Shown in pieces: positions 6,597 through 14,528 of a DNA stretch of 29,581 bases. The position numbers and the translations under genes were made by a program. This DNA comes from an uncultured Solirubrobacteraceae bacterium. GTDB lineage: Bacteria > Actinomycetota > Thermoleophilia > Solirubrobacterales > Solirubrobacteraceae. Numbering within the stretch: the first letter of the stretch is position 1; the number at the start of each line of letters is the position of its first letter. The notes beneath the pieces are model-generated. The model did not search any database. It had not been told where the DNA came from and saw nothing but the letters and a program-made list of their open reading frames with translations. The stretch spans positions 1 through 29,581 of the forward strand of contig CADCVT010000045.1 of the NCBI GenBank assembly GCA_902806215.1, given 5' to 3'.

Positions 6597-7816
6597 GCGA
6601 GCCCTTCCGCATCGGCCTCCTCGGCCACGGCACCGTCGGCGGCGCGTTCGCCGAGATGCTGCCGGCGCGCGCCACCGCGATCGAGAACGTCACCGGGAGG
6701 TACCCGGAGATCACCGGCGTGCTGACACGCTCGCGGGGGACGTTCGAGGACGTCCTCGCCTCGAGCGACATGGTCGTCGAGCTCATGGGCGGCCTGGATC
6801 CCGCGCGCGACTACGTCCTGCGGGCGATGGCGGCCGGCAAGCACGTCGTCACCGCCAACAAGCAGCTCCTGGCCGAGCACGGCGAGGAGCTGTGGGCCGC
6901 GGCGCGCGAGCACGGCGTGCAGCTGCGCTTCGAGGCCGCCGTCGCCGGCGTCGTGCCGGTGATCCGCGTCCTGCAGGAGTCGCTGGCCGCCGCCCAGGTC
7001 GACCGCGTCCACGGCATCGTCAACGGCACGACGAACTACATCCTCACCGAGATGGCCCGCACCGGCGCGTCCTACGCCGACGCGCTGGCCGACGCGCAGC
7101 GGCTCGGGTACGCCGAGGCCGACCCCACCGACGACGTCCCCGGCAAGGACGCGGCGGCGAAGATGGCGATCCTCGCGCGCCTGGCGTTCGACACCCCGGT
7201 GTCGCTGTCGCAGGTGCCCTACGAGGGGATCGAGCACATCACCGCCGACGACCTCGAGTACGCCCGCGAGCTCGGGCTGGGCCTCAAGCTGATCGGCACG
7301 GCCGAGCGCGTCGACGGCAAGCTCAGCGTTCGGGTGCATCCCGCGTTCCTCTACGCCGGGCACCCGCTCGCGGCGGTCCACGGGCCGTACAACGCGGTCA
7401 CGGTCGAGTCGAGCGCGATCACCGAGATCACCATGAGCGGCCCCGGCGCTGGCGGCCCGCAGACGGCCAGCGCCGTCCTCGGCGACGTCATCAGCGCGAT
7501 GATCCCGCCCGCCTCGACGCCGGAGACGAGCGAGGTGCTCGAGATCGCCAGCGACGTCGAGTCCGCGTTCTACCTGCACCTCGAGGTCGCCGATCACCCC
7601 GGCGTCCTCTCGCAGGTCGCGCAGATCCTCGGCATGCAGGGGGCCTCGATCAAGTCGGTCGTCCAGAAGGGCCTGGGGGAGAAGGCCCGGCTCGTCATGG
7701 TCGTCCACCCGCTGCTCGAGTCGCGGTTCCTCGCCGCGCGCGACCTCATCGCCCGGCTCGACTTCGTGCGCAGCCCGCCGCGCGCGATCCGGGTGATCGA
7801 AGAGGAGTTCGTCTGA
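6593..7816 (+). CDS. hom: homoserine dehydrogenase
   Basis: 407 residues from ATG 6593 (overlapping the lysA stop). Reduces aspartate semialdehyde to homoserine, the branch point to threonine and methionine. The N-terminal nucleotide-binding loop is GLLGHGTVGG; the catalytic region contains VVTANKQLLAEHG, GIVNGTTNYILTEM and ADPTDDVPGKDAAAK with the conserved Asp and Lys. The C-terminal about 80 residues form an ACT domain (FYLHLEVADHPGVLSQVAQI), the usual site of threonine feedback. The protein is somewhat shorter than many family members, mainly because the segment between the Rossmann loop and ELMGGLDPA is compact. Forms one unit with lysA. Confidence 0.96.
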   Translation: MSEPFRIGLLGHGTVGGAFAEMLPARATAIENVTGRYPEITGVLTRSRGTFEDVLASSDMVVELMGGLDPARDYVLRAMAAGKHVVTANKQLLAEHGEELWAAAREHGVQLRFEAAVAGVVPVIRVLQESLAAAQVDRVHGIVNGTTNYILTEMARTGASYADALADAQRLGYAEADPTDDVPGKDAAAKMAILARLAFDTPVSLSQVPYEGIEHITADDLEYARELGLGLKLIGTAERVDGKLSVRVHPAFLYAGHPLAAVHGPYNAVTVESSAITEITMSGPGAGGPQTASAVLGDVISAMIPPASTPETSEVLEIASDVESAFYLHLEVADHPGVLSQVAQILGMQGASIKSVVQKGLGEKARLVMVVHPLLESRFLAARDLIARLDFVRSPPRAIRVIEEEFV

Positions 7817-7843
7817 GGCCTGAGCGGGTAGTGGGTCCGCACC

Positions 7844-9721
7844 ATGCGCGCGGCCCCTTCCGCCCTGCTGCTCGCCGTCGTGGTCGCCCTGTGCGCGGCC
7901 GCGCCCGCCCACGCAGCCGACGAGACGACGAACTACCGGATCGACGCGGCCCATTCCGGCGGCGCCCCCGACAGCCCGGTGGCACCTCCGCTGCGGATGC
8001 GCTGGCGCGCCGACCTCGGGCGCCTGGCGTCGAACGTGATCGTCGCGGGCAACCGCGTGTTCTACGTCCGCGAGCCGGGCACCGGGCTGAAGCTGAGCGC
8101 GCTCGACGTCGGCACCGGCCGCGAGCTGTGGTCGCAAGAGGCGTTGCCGAGCACGGGGCTGGCGTACGACCAGGGCCGGCTCTACGTCGTCTCGGACGGC
8201 CCGGATCCGCATGGTTCGACGGGCGTCCGGGCACGGGCGCTCAACCCGGCGAGCGGCAACCAGCTGTGGTCGAAGGACCTCTCCGAGGAGTACGGCGTGG
8301 GCTCGTACCCGACGGCGGACGCCGGCCAGCTGTTCTTCACCGGCTCGAGCGGCGGAAGCACCCTCTACGCCCTCAACGGCGGCAGCGGCGCCGACCTGTG
8401 GCCTCGCAAGTCGCTCGTGCACGGCGACAGCTCGCCGGCGGTCGACGCGACCACGGTCTACGTCTCGCTCCCCGCGCACAACACGTACGCCTTCGATCGC
8501 TCCAACGGCAACCTCCGCTGGCACAGCCGGGGATGCTGCTCGGGCGGCGGCGGCGCGGACCCGATCGTCCGCAACGGCCGGGTCTACGGATACGACGGGC
8601 TCGTCCACAACACCTCCGACGGGACGATCGTCGGCGACGTCGACACCTTCCCCTCGTTCCTCGGGGACGGCGGGGTCCAGACGACGTCGAACGGCCTTCG
8701 CGGCTTCGGCCCCGATCTGGCGACGACCCGCTGGCAGGTGGCCTACGACACCTACGACCTGACGACGCCGCTCCCGGCGGGCGGCTACGTCTACCTCGGC
8801 GGGACGCTCTACACGGGAGCGATGCTGCGCGTGCTGCGCAACTCCGACGGCGGGGAGGCGTGGTGTCAGAAGCTCGACCTGCCACCTGGGAGCGAGTCCT
8901 CGTCGTCGTCGGACTACACGACGCCGCCGGTCGCGGCGGGCAACGGCGTCGTTCTCGTGAGCGTCGGCTACGGCCTCGCGGCGTTCGAGTCCGGCGGCCA
9001 GCCCTCGACGTGCGAGCAGCCTCGGACGTCGACCGCGCCGACGACCACGACGACCACGCCACGCCCGGCGGTGTCGCCGACGAACCTCGCCGGCGCCGCG
9101 GCCGGCCCCGCGCTGACCATGGAGCTGTCGCGCAGGAAGGTCACGCTCGGCAAGCGGCTCTCGGTCGGCGGCGAGCTCATCGGCGAGGGCGCCGCGGCCG
9201 GCCTGACCGTCGCCATCGACGTCGACCCGTGGCCCTTCGAGGGCCGCTGGCAGCGCGGGATCACGACGCGGGTCCTGCGCGACGGCACGTACGGCGTGAG
9301 CTTCGTCCCGCGCCGCAACCTGCGCATCCGCGCCCGGCTCGTGCGCGACGAGCGCGCCACGACCGAACCGCGCGACGTCTTCGTGGACTTCCCGTCCCGC
9401 GCCACGGTCACCGGGCGCGGCAGCGCACGGCCGAAGCTCCGGATCAGCGTCGGCGCGGCGAGAGGGGCCGCGATCCGCAAGCGGCGCGTCGTGGCCTACG
9501 TGGCCGGACGCCGCGGCGACTGGCAGCGCGTGGCGACGCGCCGCTGGTCGCGCGCGACGCGCAGGACCGTCAGCGTGACGTTCACGTACCCCCGCGGGCG
9601 GCTCGGCAAGGGCGATCGCTGGCTGGTCTGCACCCGCGAGCCCGTGCCGGACGCCTTCGGCGAGCCGACCGAGCTCGAGCGCCGGTGCGGCGCCCGCACG
9701 CTCCCGCGCTCGCTCTCATAG
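7844..9721 (+). CDS. secreted PQQ-like beta-propeller protein
   Basis: 625 residues from ATG 7844. A Sec signal peptide is clear: MRAAPSALLLAVVVALCAAA ending at AHAA-D around residue 25. Residues about 30-390 contain PQQ/WD-like propeller repeats with recurring LYALNGGSGADLW, LSALDVGTGRELWSQ and TYAFDRSNGNLRW units, each pairing a strand with G..LW. A Thr/Pro-rich linker (TSTAPTTTTTTPRPAVSPT) then leads to a C-terminal beta-rich domain of about 220 residues, full of Arg, that I do not recognise; it looks like an immunoglobulin-like or bacterial surface module. A CC pair occurs in RGCCSGGGGA. Function is unknown; such propellers bind proteins or assemble outer surface complexes. It sits between hom and thrC, an unexpected place for a secreted protein. 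No strong SD; a weak TAGTGG ends 9 nt before the ATG. Confidence 0.85.
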   Translation: MRAAPSALLLAVVVALCAAAPAHAADETTNYRIDAAHSGGAPDSPVAPPLRMRWRADLGRLASNVIVAGNRVFYVREPGTGLKLSALDVGTGRELWSQEALPSTGLAYDQGRLYVVSDGPDPHGSTGVRARALNPASGNQLWSKDLSEEYGVGSYPTADAGQLFFTGSSGGSTLYALNGGSGADLWPRKSLVHGDSSPAVDATTVYVSLPAHNTYAFDRSNGNLRWHSRGCCSGGGGADPIVRNGRVYGYDGLVHNTSDGTIVGDVDTFPSFLGDGGVQTTSNGLRGFGPDLATTRWQVAYDTYDLTTPLPAGGYVYLGGTLYTGAMLRVLRNSDGGEAWCQKLDLPPGSESSSSSDYTTPPVAAGNGVVLVSVGYGLAAFESGGQPSTCEQPRTSTAPTTTTTTPRPAVSPTNLAGAAAGPALTMELSRRKVTLGKRLSVGGELIGEGAAAGLTVAIDVDPWPFEGRWQRGITTRVLRDGTYGVSFVPRRNLRIRARLVRDERATTEPRDVFVDFPSRATVTGRGSARPKLRISVGAARGAAIRKRRVVAYVAGRRGDWQRVATRRWSRATRRTVSVTFTYPRGRLGKGDRWLVCTREPVPDAFGEPTELERRCGARTLPRSLS

Positions 9722-9724
9722 GCT
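9719..9724 (+). promoter_or_regulatory. predicted -10 (TAGGCT) for thrC, overlapping the stop of the propeller gene
   Basis: TAGGCT ends 9 nt before ATG 9734; its first three bases are the TAG stop of the preceding gene. No SD is present in GCACGCCGC. Confidence 0.5.
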
Positions 9725-9733
9725 GCACGCCGC

Positions 9734-10750
9734 ATGCCCGGCCTGATCGAGCGCTATCGCGACCGCCTGCCCTTCGACGGCGACGACCCCGTCGTCTCCC
9801 TCGGCGAGGGCTCGACGCCGCTCGTGCACGCCCCGCACCTGTCCGAGCGCGTCGGCGCCGAGGTGTGGCTGAAGCTCGAGGGAGCCAACCCGACCGGCTC
9901 GTTCAAGGACCGCGGGATGACCTGCGCGGTGTCGGCGGCGGTGCGCGAGGGCGCCGAGGCCGTGATCTGCGCGTCGACCGGGAACACCGCCGCGAGCGCC
10001 GCGGCCTACGCGGCAAAGGCGGGCCTGACGGGAGCGGTGATCGTCCCGGAGGGCAAGATCGCCACCGGCAAGCTCGCCCAGGCGCTCATGCACGGCGCGC
10101 GCGTCATCGCGCTGCGCGGCAACTTCGACGAGGCGCTCGAGCTGGTGCGCGAGCTCGTCAAGCGCCACCCGATCGCGCTCGTCAACAGCGTCAACGAGTT
10201 CCGCCTCCAGGGCCAGAAGACCGCCGCGTTCGAGCTGATCGAGGACCTCGGCGGCGACGGCCCGGACCTCCTGTGCATCCCGGTCGGAAACGCGGGCAAC
10301 GTCACCGCGTACTGGAAGGGCTTCCAGGAGGCCGGCGCCTCGCCGCGCTGCTTCGGCTTCCAGGCCGAGGGAGCGGCGCCGCTCGTCTCCGGCAAGCGGG
10401 TCGAGAAGCCCGAGACCGTCGCGAGCGCGATCCGCATCGGCAACCCCGCGCGCTGGGAGGAGGCGATGGCGGTCTTCACGCAGTCGCGCGGCGAGGTGCG
10501 GGCGGTCAGCGACGCGGAGATCCTCGACGCGTACCGCTGGCTCGCCTCGCGCGAGGGGATCTTCTGCGAGCCGGCGTCGTCCGCGTCGGTCGCGGGCCTG
10601 CTCAAGTACGGCGCCGATGGCGCGGAGCGGGTCGCCTGCGTGCTGACCGGCCACGGCCTGAAGGACCCGCAGACCGCGCTCGACCAGGCCAGCGCCGTCG
10701 TGCCGTGCGAGGCCGACATCGACGCGGTCGAGCACGCCGTCCTCGGCTAG
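9734..10750 (+). CDS. thrC: threonine synthase
   Basis: 338 residues. Converts O-phosphohomoserine to threonine with PLP. The PLP Lys is K58 in NPTGSFKDRGM. Downstream CASTGNTAASAAAYAAKAGL and IPVGNAGNVTAYW bind cofactor and phosphate, and EPASSASVAGLLK is the C-terminal PLP-pyridine region. This is the short actinobacterial form without the long N-terminal extension. ATG 9734 is supported by the -10 element and by the immediate match at LIERYRDRLPF. Followed with a 1-nt overlap by a methyltransferase gene. Confidence 0.96.
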   Translation: MPGLIERYRDRLPFDGDDPVVSLGEGSTPLVHAPHLSERVGAEVWLKLEGANPTGSFKDRGMTCAVSAAVREGAEAVICASTGNTAASAAAYAAKAGLTGAVIVPEGKIATGKLAQALMHGARVIALRGNFDEALELVRELVKRHPIALVNSVNEFRLQGQKTAAFELIEDLGGDGPDLLCIPVGNAGNVTAYWKGFQEAGASPRCFGFQAEGAAPLVSGKRVEKPETVASAIRIGNPARWEEAMAVFTQSRGEVRAVSDAEILDAYRWLASREGIFCEPASSASVAGLLKYGADGAERVACVLTGHGLKDPQTALDQASAVVPCEADIDAVEHAVLG

Positions 10751-11409
10751 TGACCCTCCGTCGGCTGCGCTACGCCGGGCTGCGGTTGCGCTGCCCGCTG
10801 TGCGGCGCACGGCTGCGCTCCTACGCGCCCTTCAACGGCCGACCCGACGCGCAGTGCCCGCGCTGCGGGGCGCTCGAGCGCCACCGGGCGCTCTGGCTGC
10901 TGTTGACCGAGCACCGCCCCGACCTCCTCGCGCCGGGTCACGTCGTGCTCGACATCGCCCCGGACGCGTCGCTCGAGCGGCGGTTGCGCGCGGTCGACGG
11001 GCTCGAGTACGTCAGCGGCGACCGTGACCGCGACGACGTCGACGTGCGTCTCGATCTCGTCGCGCTCCCGTTCGCGAGCGGCCGCTTCGACGTCGTGCTT
11101 TGCTCGCACGTGCTCGAGCACGTCGTCGACGACGCGGCCGCGATCGGCGAGCTGCGGCGCGTGCTGCGCCCGGGAGGGACCGCGCTCGTGCTCGTGCCCC
11201 TCGTGCCGGGCGTCGAGAAGACGGTCGAGGACCCGGCGGCGGTGACGCCGGAGCAGCGCCTGCGGACGTTCGGGCAGCCCGACCACGTGCGCATCTACGC
11301 CGAACGCGATGTGACGGGCAGGCTCCGGGCCGGAGGCTTCGAAGAGGTAGCGGTGGTCACGCCGCTTGCGCCGTTCGACAAGATCTGGGTGTGCAGCGCC
11401 GCCGACTGA
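10750..11409 (+). CDS. SAM-dependent methyltransferase with N-terminal zinc ribbon
   Basis: 219 residues from GTG 10750, whose G is the last base of the thrC stop. Residues about 15-40 hold two CxxC pairs (CPLCGARL and CPRCGALERHR), a zinc ribbon. Then comes a class I methyltransferase fold of Methyltransf_11 type: a motif I-like VVLDIAPDASLERRL in which the usual glycine-rich loop is altered, the acidic D..VDVRLDLVALPF, and the typical FDVVLCSHVLEHV and LRRVLRPGGTALVLVP. Substrate unknown. It sits between thrC and thrB and overlaps the start of thrB by 19 nt, so it is co-translated with the threonine genes without an evident role in that pathway. Confidence 0.85.
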   Translation: MTLRRLRYAGLRLRCPLCGARLRSYAPFNGRPDAQCPRCGALERHRALWLLLTEHRPDLLAPGHVVLDIAPDASLERRLRAVDGLEYVSGDRDRDDVDVRLDLVALPFASGRFDVVLCSHVLEHVVDDAAAIGELRRVLRPGGTALVLVPLVPGVEKTVEDPAAVTPEQRLRTFGQPDHVRIYAERDVTGRLRAGGFEEVAVVTPLAPFDKIWVCSAAD

Positions 11410-12242
11410 TCCGTGCCCCCGCCTCGAGCGCCAACCTCGGGCCGGGCTTCGACTCGTTCGCGGCCGCGCTCGGGCTCTACACCGATCTCGAGGTGGTCGA
11501 GACGGGGACGTTCGCCGTGGTGACCGAGCTCGACCTTCCACTGGACCGGACGAACCTCATGGTCCGGGCGTTCGAGCGCCTGGCGCCGGCCGACGACTTC
11601 GAGTTCCGGATCCGGTCGCAGATCCCGCTCACCGGCGGGCTCGGGTCGAGCGCCGCGGCGATCGTCTGCGGCCTGCGCGCCGCCGACCACCTGTTCGAGC
11701 TCGACGCCGATCTGCTCGAGCACGCGGTGGCGATCGAGGGCCACCCCGACAACGTCGCGGCCGCGCTGAGCGGCGGGTTCGTCGTCTGCGCCGACGGCAC
11801 GTCGGTGCGGTTCGACCCGCCGGCGGGGCTCGAGGCGGTCGTCGTGATCCCCCACGAGCCGGTCCGGACCGCCGAGGCGCGCGCCGCGCTCCCCGCCGAG
11901 GTCCCGATGGCCGACGCGATCGCGAACATCGCGCACGGCGCGCTGCTCGTGCTCGGGCTCGAGCGCGGCGACTGGGACCTCGTCGGCCGCGGCCTGGTCG
12001 ACTGCCTGCACCAGCCGCGCCGCGCGCACCTGTACCCGCGCTCGATGGAGGTCATCGAGGCCGCGCGCTCGATGGGCGCGGTGGGCGCGTCGATCTCCGG
12101 GGCGGGCCCGACGGTCCTCGTGTGGACGCAGTACGAGCAGACCGGCGGCGTCGTCAAGAAGCTGCGCGAGGCCACCGACGGCTGGGCCGACGTGATGCGC
12201 GCGCCGTTCGAGCCGATGGGCGCGGACGTCCGCGAGCTCTAG
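11391..12242 (+). CDS. thrB: homoserine kinase
   Basis: 283 residues from GTG 11391. GHMP kinase that phosphorylates homoserine, giving the substrate of ThrC. The N-terminal strand RLIRAPASSANLGPGFDSF is diagnostic, the ATP-binding motif is PLTGGLGSSAAAI, and the C-terminal motif is SISGAGPTVL. The GTG lies inside the last codons of the methyltransferase gene; it was chosen because the family begins only a few residues before the ANLGPGFDS motif, and the next downstream start would delete it. The stop (12240-12242) is 4 nt from the convergent L,D-transpeptidase stop. Confidence 0.94.
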   Translation: MQRRRLIRAPASSANLGPGFDSFAAALGLYTDLEVVETGTFAVVTELDLPLDRTNLMVRAFERLAPADDFEFRIRSQIPLTGGLGSSAAAIVCGLRAADHLFELDADLLEHAVAIEGHPDNVAAALSGGFVVCADGTSVRFDPPAGLEAVVVIPHEPVRTAEARAALPAEVPMADAIANIAHGALLVLGLERGDWDLVGRGLVDCLHQPRRAHLYPRSMEVIEAARSMGAVGASISGAGPTVLVWTQYEQTGGVVKKLREATDGWADVMRAPFEPMGADVREL

Positions 12243-12246
12243 CGCT

Positions 12247-13002
12247 CTACGGCTTGACGGTCACGCGGGTCCCGACCGGGATCCGCCGCATCATCCAGCG
12301 CAGGTCGCGCTCGCGGACGCGCACGCACCCGGTCGAGACCGCGCCCGACGCGATGTCCGAGGGCGAGCCGTGCAGCGCGAGACGGTCGCCGCCGCCCCAG
12401 CCGGCCGGCAGCTTCGGCTGGCGCCCGCTCATCGCGAGGATGCAGCAGCCGTAGGGCGACCCGGGGGCCGCCACGAGGCGGTCGGTGACCGCGAAGCGGC
12501 CAACGGGGGTCGGGTGGTCGGGGCGACCGACGGCGACGCTGAAGCGCCGGACGACCTTGCCCTGATGGCGGACGCGGGCCAGGTGCCGGGACCGGTCGAC
12601 CTCGATCGACCAGGCGACGGTCATGAGCTTGAGGTCCTCCTCGTCGACCCAGCCCGCCTTGCCGTTCGGCATCCACTGGTGCAGGACGCCGACCCACTTC
12701 CCGCGGCGGGCGACGACGGCGAGCACCTGCGTGCCGCCGAACCGCGTCCTCGGCCCGATGCCGGTGACGATCTTGCCGTCGGGGGACTCGCGCAGCGCCG
12801 TGCGCCGCAGCACCTCGGCGCCGAGGTCGACCTCGCGCTCGTTCTTGACCTTCGGGACCGCGGCGAGCGTGCCGGGGACCGGGAGCGGCGCGGCGGCCGA
12901 CAGCGGCGTCCGCGCGGCGTCATCGAGCTGGCCGGGCGCGCTCGCCGTCCACCCGAACGCGATCAGGCCTGCCGCCGTCACGAGGGCGGTGAGCCGGCGC
13001 AC
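12247..13002 (-). CDS. L,D-transpeptidase (YkuD domain), secreted
   Basis: 251 residues from GTG 13002. An N-terminal signal peptide (RRLTALVTAAGLIAFGWTAS) is followed by an SH3-like segment (about 60-120, with RRGKWVGVLHQW and GKAGWVDEEDL), then the YkuD catalytic domain. The active site is clear: H211 in ALHGSPSD and Cys226 in SGAVSTGCVRVRERDL. The family forms 3-3 crosslinks in peptidoglycan, or attaches proteins to it, outside the membrane. A GAGGGA Shine-Dalgarno overlaps the stop of the upstream parA-like gene (7 nt away), so the two are one operon, unlike the leaderless starts elsewhere in the window. Confidence 0.93.
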   Translation of the reverse strand: MRRLTALVTAAGLIAFGWTASAPGQLDDAARTPLSAAAPLPVPGTLAAVPKVKNEREVDLGAEVLRRTALRESPDGKIVTGIGPRTRFGGTQVLAVVARRGKWVGVLHQWMPNGKAGWVDEEDLKLMTVAWSIEVDRSRHLARVRHQGKVVRRFSVAVGRPDHPTPVGRFAVTDRLVAAPGSPYGCCILAMSGRQPKLPAGWGGGDRLALHGSPSDIASGAVSTGCVRVRERDLRWMMRRIPVGTRVTVKP

Positions 13003-13009
13003 GGTTCCC

Positions 13010-13792
13010 TCAGGCGGTGACGCGGAGCGGCGCGAGCCGCCGGCGCGCTTCGTCGAGACCGAGCCGATCGAGCATCTCGTCGGCCAGCTGCACGTAGTCC
13101 TCGCCCAGGTCCGGGCGGTGATCGAGGATCGAGACGCCGCGCTCGGCCGACTCGGCGTAGGCGATCGACGAGCGGATCGTCTGGTCGAACAGCTTGTCGC
13201 CGAACTCCGCCTTGAGCGTCGTGTACGCGTCGCGCGAGTGCACGGTCCGCATATCGGCGATGTTGAACACGACCCCGAGCCATTCCAGGTCCGGGTTCAA
13301 CGAGTCTTTGGCGAGATCGATGACCTCGAGCGCCTGCTCGACGCCCTGCATCGCGAAGTACTGGGCCTCGGCGGTGAGCATCGCGTAGTCCGCGGAGACC
13401 AGCGCGTTGACGGTCAACAGGCCCAGCGTGGGCGGGCAGTCGAGGAAGATGACGTCGTAGTTCTTCTTGACGTCCTTGAGCGCGCGCTTGAGCGTGAGCT
13501 CCCGGCCCATCTTGCCCGCGAGCGCCAGCTCCGCCTCGGCCAGCGACAGGTTCGCCGGGATGACGTCGTCGTGGATGGCCTCCTTGGCCTTCGCGCGGCC
13601 CGCCAGCACGTCGCCGACCGTCGGCGTGGCCTCCGGATCGACGTCGAAGTAGTCCGACAGGTTGCCCTGCGGGTCGAGGTCCACCGCGAGCACGCGGAGG
13701 CCGGCACGACGCAGGACGTCGGTGAGGGTGCGGACCGACGTCGTCTTGCCGGTGCCGCCCTTCTGGGAGAGGATCGCGATGGTCTCGGCCAC
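13010..13792 (-). CDS. ParA/MinD-family ATPase, no ParB partner nearby
   Basis: 260 residues from GTG 13792. Deviant Walker A with signature Lys: ILSQKGGTGKTTS; switch I/Walker A' region VLAVDLDPQGNLSDYF; Walker B VIFLDCPPTLG. ParA-type ATPases form ATP-dependent dimers that position DNA or protein complexes. There is no parB, and I see no parS-like GTTTCACGTGAAAC site in this window, so it is an orphan, perhaps a MinD-like positioner of envelope machinery given its co-transcription with an L,D-transpeptidase. The start was chosen because VAETIAILSQKGG is the family N-terminus and TACTCT ends 7 nt upstream. Confidence 0.9.
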   Translation of the reverse strand: MAETIAILSQKGGTGKTTSVRTLTDVLRRAGLRVLAVDLDPQGNLSDYFDVDPEATPTVGDVLAGRAKAKEAIHDDVIPANLSLAEAELALAGKMGRELTLKRALKDVKKNYDVIFLDCPPTLGLLTVNALVSADYAMLTAEAQYFAMQGVEQALEVIDLAKDSLNPDLEWLGVVFNIADMRTVHSRDAYTTLKAEFGDKLFDQTIRSSIAYAESAERGVSILDHRPDLGEDYVQLADEMLDRLGLDEARRRLAPLRVTA

Positions 13793-13799
13793 GTCCGCG

Positions 13800-13805
13800 A
13801 GAGTA
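13800..13805 (-). promoter_or_regulatory. predicted -10 (TACTCT) for the parA-like gene
   Basis: Minus-strand TACTCT ends 7 nt before GTG 13792, in the 44-bp gap after the FHA gene. It suggests that parA and the L,D-transpeptidase have their own leaderless transcript. Confidence 0.5.
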
Positions 13806-13836
13806 CCGAGTCGCGGACGCGGCGAGACCGGCTTGC

Positions 13837-14409
13837 TCAGCCGGCCGCTTCGAGCGTGGTGTCCGCGGCGCCGACGGCCGCAGGCTCCACCTCGAGGAAC
13901 GTCAGGCGATACCGGCCCACGACGATCTCGTCTCCGTCGCGCAGCTCGCGCCACTCGACGCGCTCCCCGTTGACGAACACGCCGTTCAGCGAGCGGTCGT
14001 CGAGGACCCGGACCCCGTCGGCCTGGCGCACGATGAGCGCGTGCCGGCGCGAGACGGTCGGGTCATCGAAGCGCACGTCCGCGGCCAGGCTGCGGCCCAC
14101 GCGCGTCCACTCTCGCTGCAGCGCGATCGACTCGTTCTTGCCGTCGCGCTCGAAGAACAGGTACTGCCCCGGCTCGGTCGTGGTCTCGCGTGCCTCCTCC
14201 AGCCAGGCCTCGCGATCCTCCGGCGACCGCTCCTCGGTGGTGCGGGCGAAGCGCGGCCCGCTGAACAGCGATGCGCGCGCGAAGCTCTTGCTGCCGCACC
14301 CCGGGCAGTCCGGCAATGCGTCGGCCGCGGCCAGCGTGACCACGTAGCCGCACTCCTCACAGCGGAACGACCCCGTCCCGGCGAGCGTGCCAGACGTCAG
14401 TGACTCCAT
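13837..14409 (-). CDS. FHA-domain protein with N-terminal zinc ribbon
   Basis: 190 residues from ATG 14409, which has an AGGAG Shine-Dalgarno 11 nt upstream; a longer in-frame reading from 14475 is less likely. Residues about 16-45 are a zinc ribbon (RCEECGYVV...CPGCGSKSF). A polar, partly acidic linker follows. The C-terminal half is a forkhead-associated domain with RVGRSLAADVRFDDPTVSRR (the phosphothreonine-binding GR..S..H pattern: R of GRS, S and R of VSRRH) and LNGVFVNGERV. FHA domains bind phosphothreonine on targets of Ser/Thr kinases, so this is a candidate adaptor. It lies upstream of the parA-LDT pair on the same strand and is divergent from the small zinc-ribbon gene. Confidence 0.9.
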   Translation of the reverse strand: MESLTSGTLAGTGSFRCEECGYVVTLAAADALPDCPGCGSKSFARASLFSGPRFARTTEERSPEDREAWLEEARETTTEPGQYLFFERDGKNESIALQREWTRVGRSLAADVRFDDPTVSRRHALIVRQADGVRVLDDRSLNGVFVNGERVEWRELRDGDEIVVGRYRLTFLEVEPAAVGAADTTLEAAG

Positions 14410-14528
14410 TCCCCTTACTGCTCCTCTCGGCGGATCAGATCGCGCCTTTGGATGCTCCCGCCGGGAACGATACATGGCTTTGGCCGGTTGTTGGAAGGGA
14501 CTTCGGTGCCGGTCTCGAACACGCGTCC
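14410..14528. other. divergent intergenic region between the FHA and zinc-ribbon genes
   Basis: About 119 bp. It holds the SD for the FHA gene (minus strand, GAGAGGAG) and one AT-containing spot, GATACATG at 14469-14476, which gives a TATCGT -10-like hexamer on the minus strand and TACATG on the plus strand. I find no repeat. An alternative start of the plus-strand gene at 14400 would put coding sequence through this region. Confidence 0.4.

Noticed and set aside
6892..11409. 1505-codon open frame across hom, the propeller gene and thrC
   Set aside because: Only its last 220 codons (10750-11409) show real protein character (methyltransferase). The rest is a GC-driven shadow of three well-supported genes.
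13010..13840. parS site or ParB gene next to the ParA-like gene
   Set aside because: I saw no GTTTCACGTGAAAC-like palindrome and no ParB motifs in any neighbouring frame.
14400..14528. Longer N-terminus for the small zinc-ribbon protein (start at 14400)
   Set aside because: It would overlap the FHA gene start, has no SD, and the added residues look non-conserved. Kept as an alternative in the gene entry.
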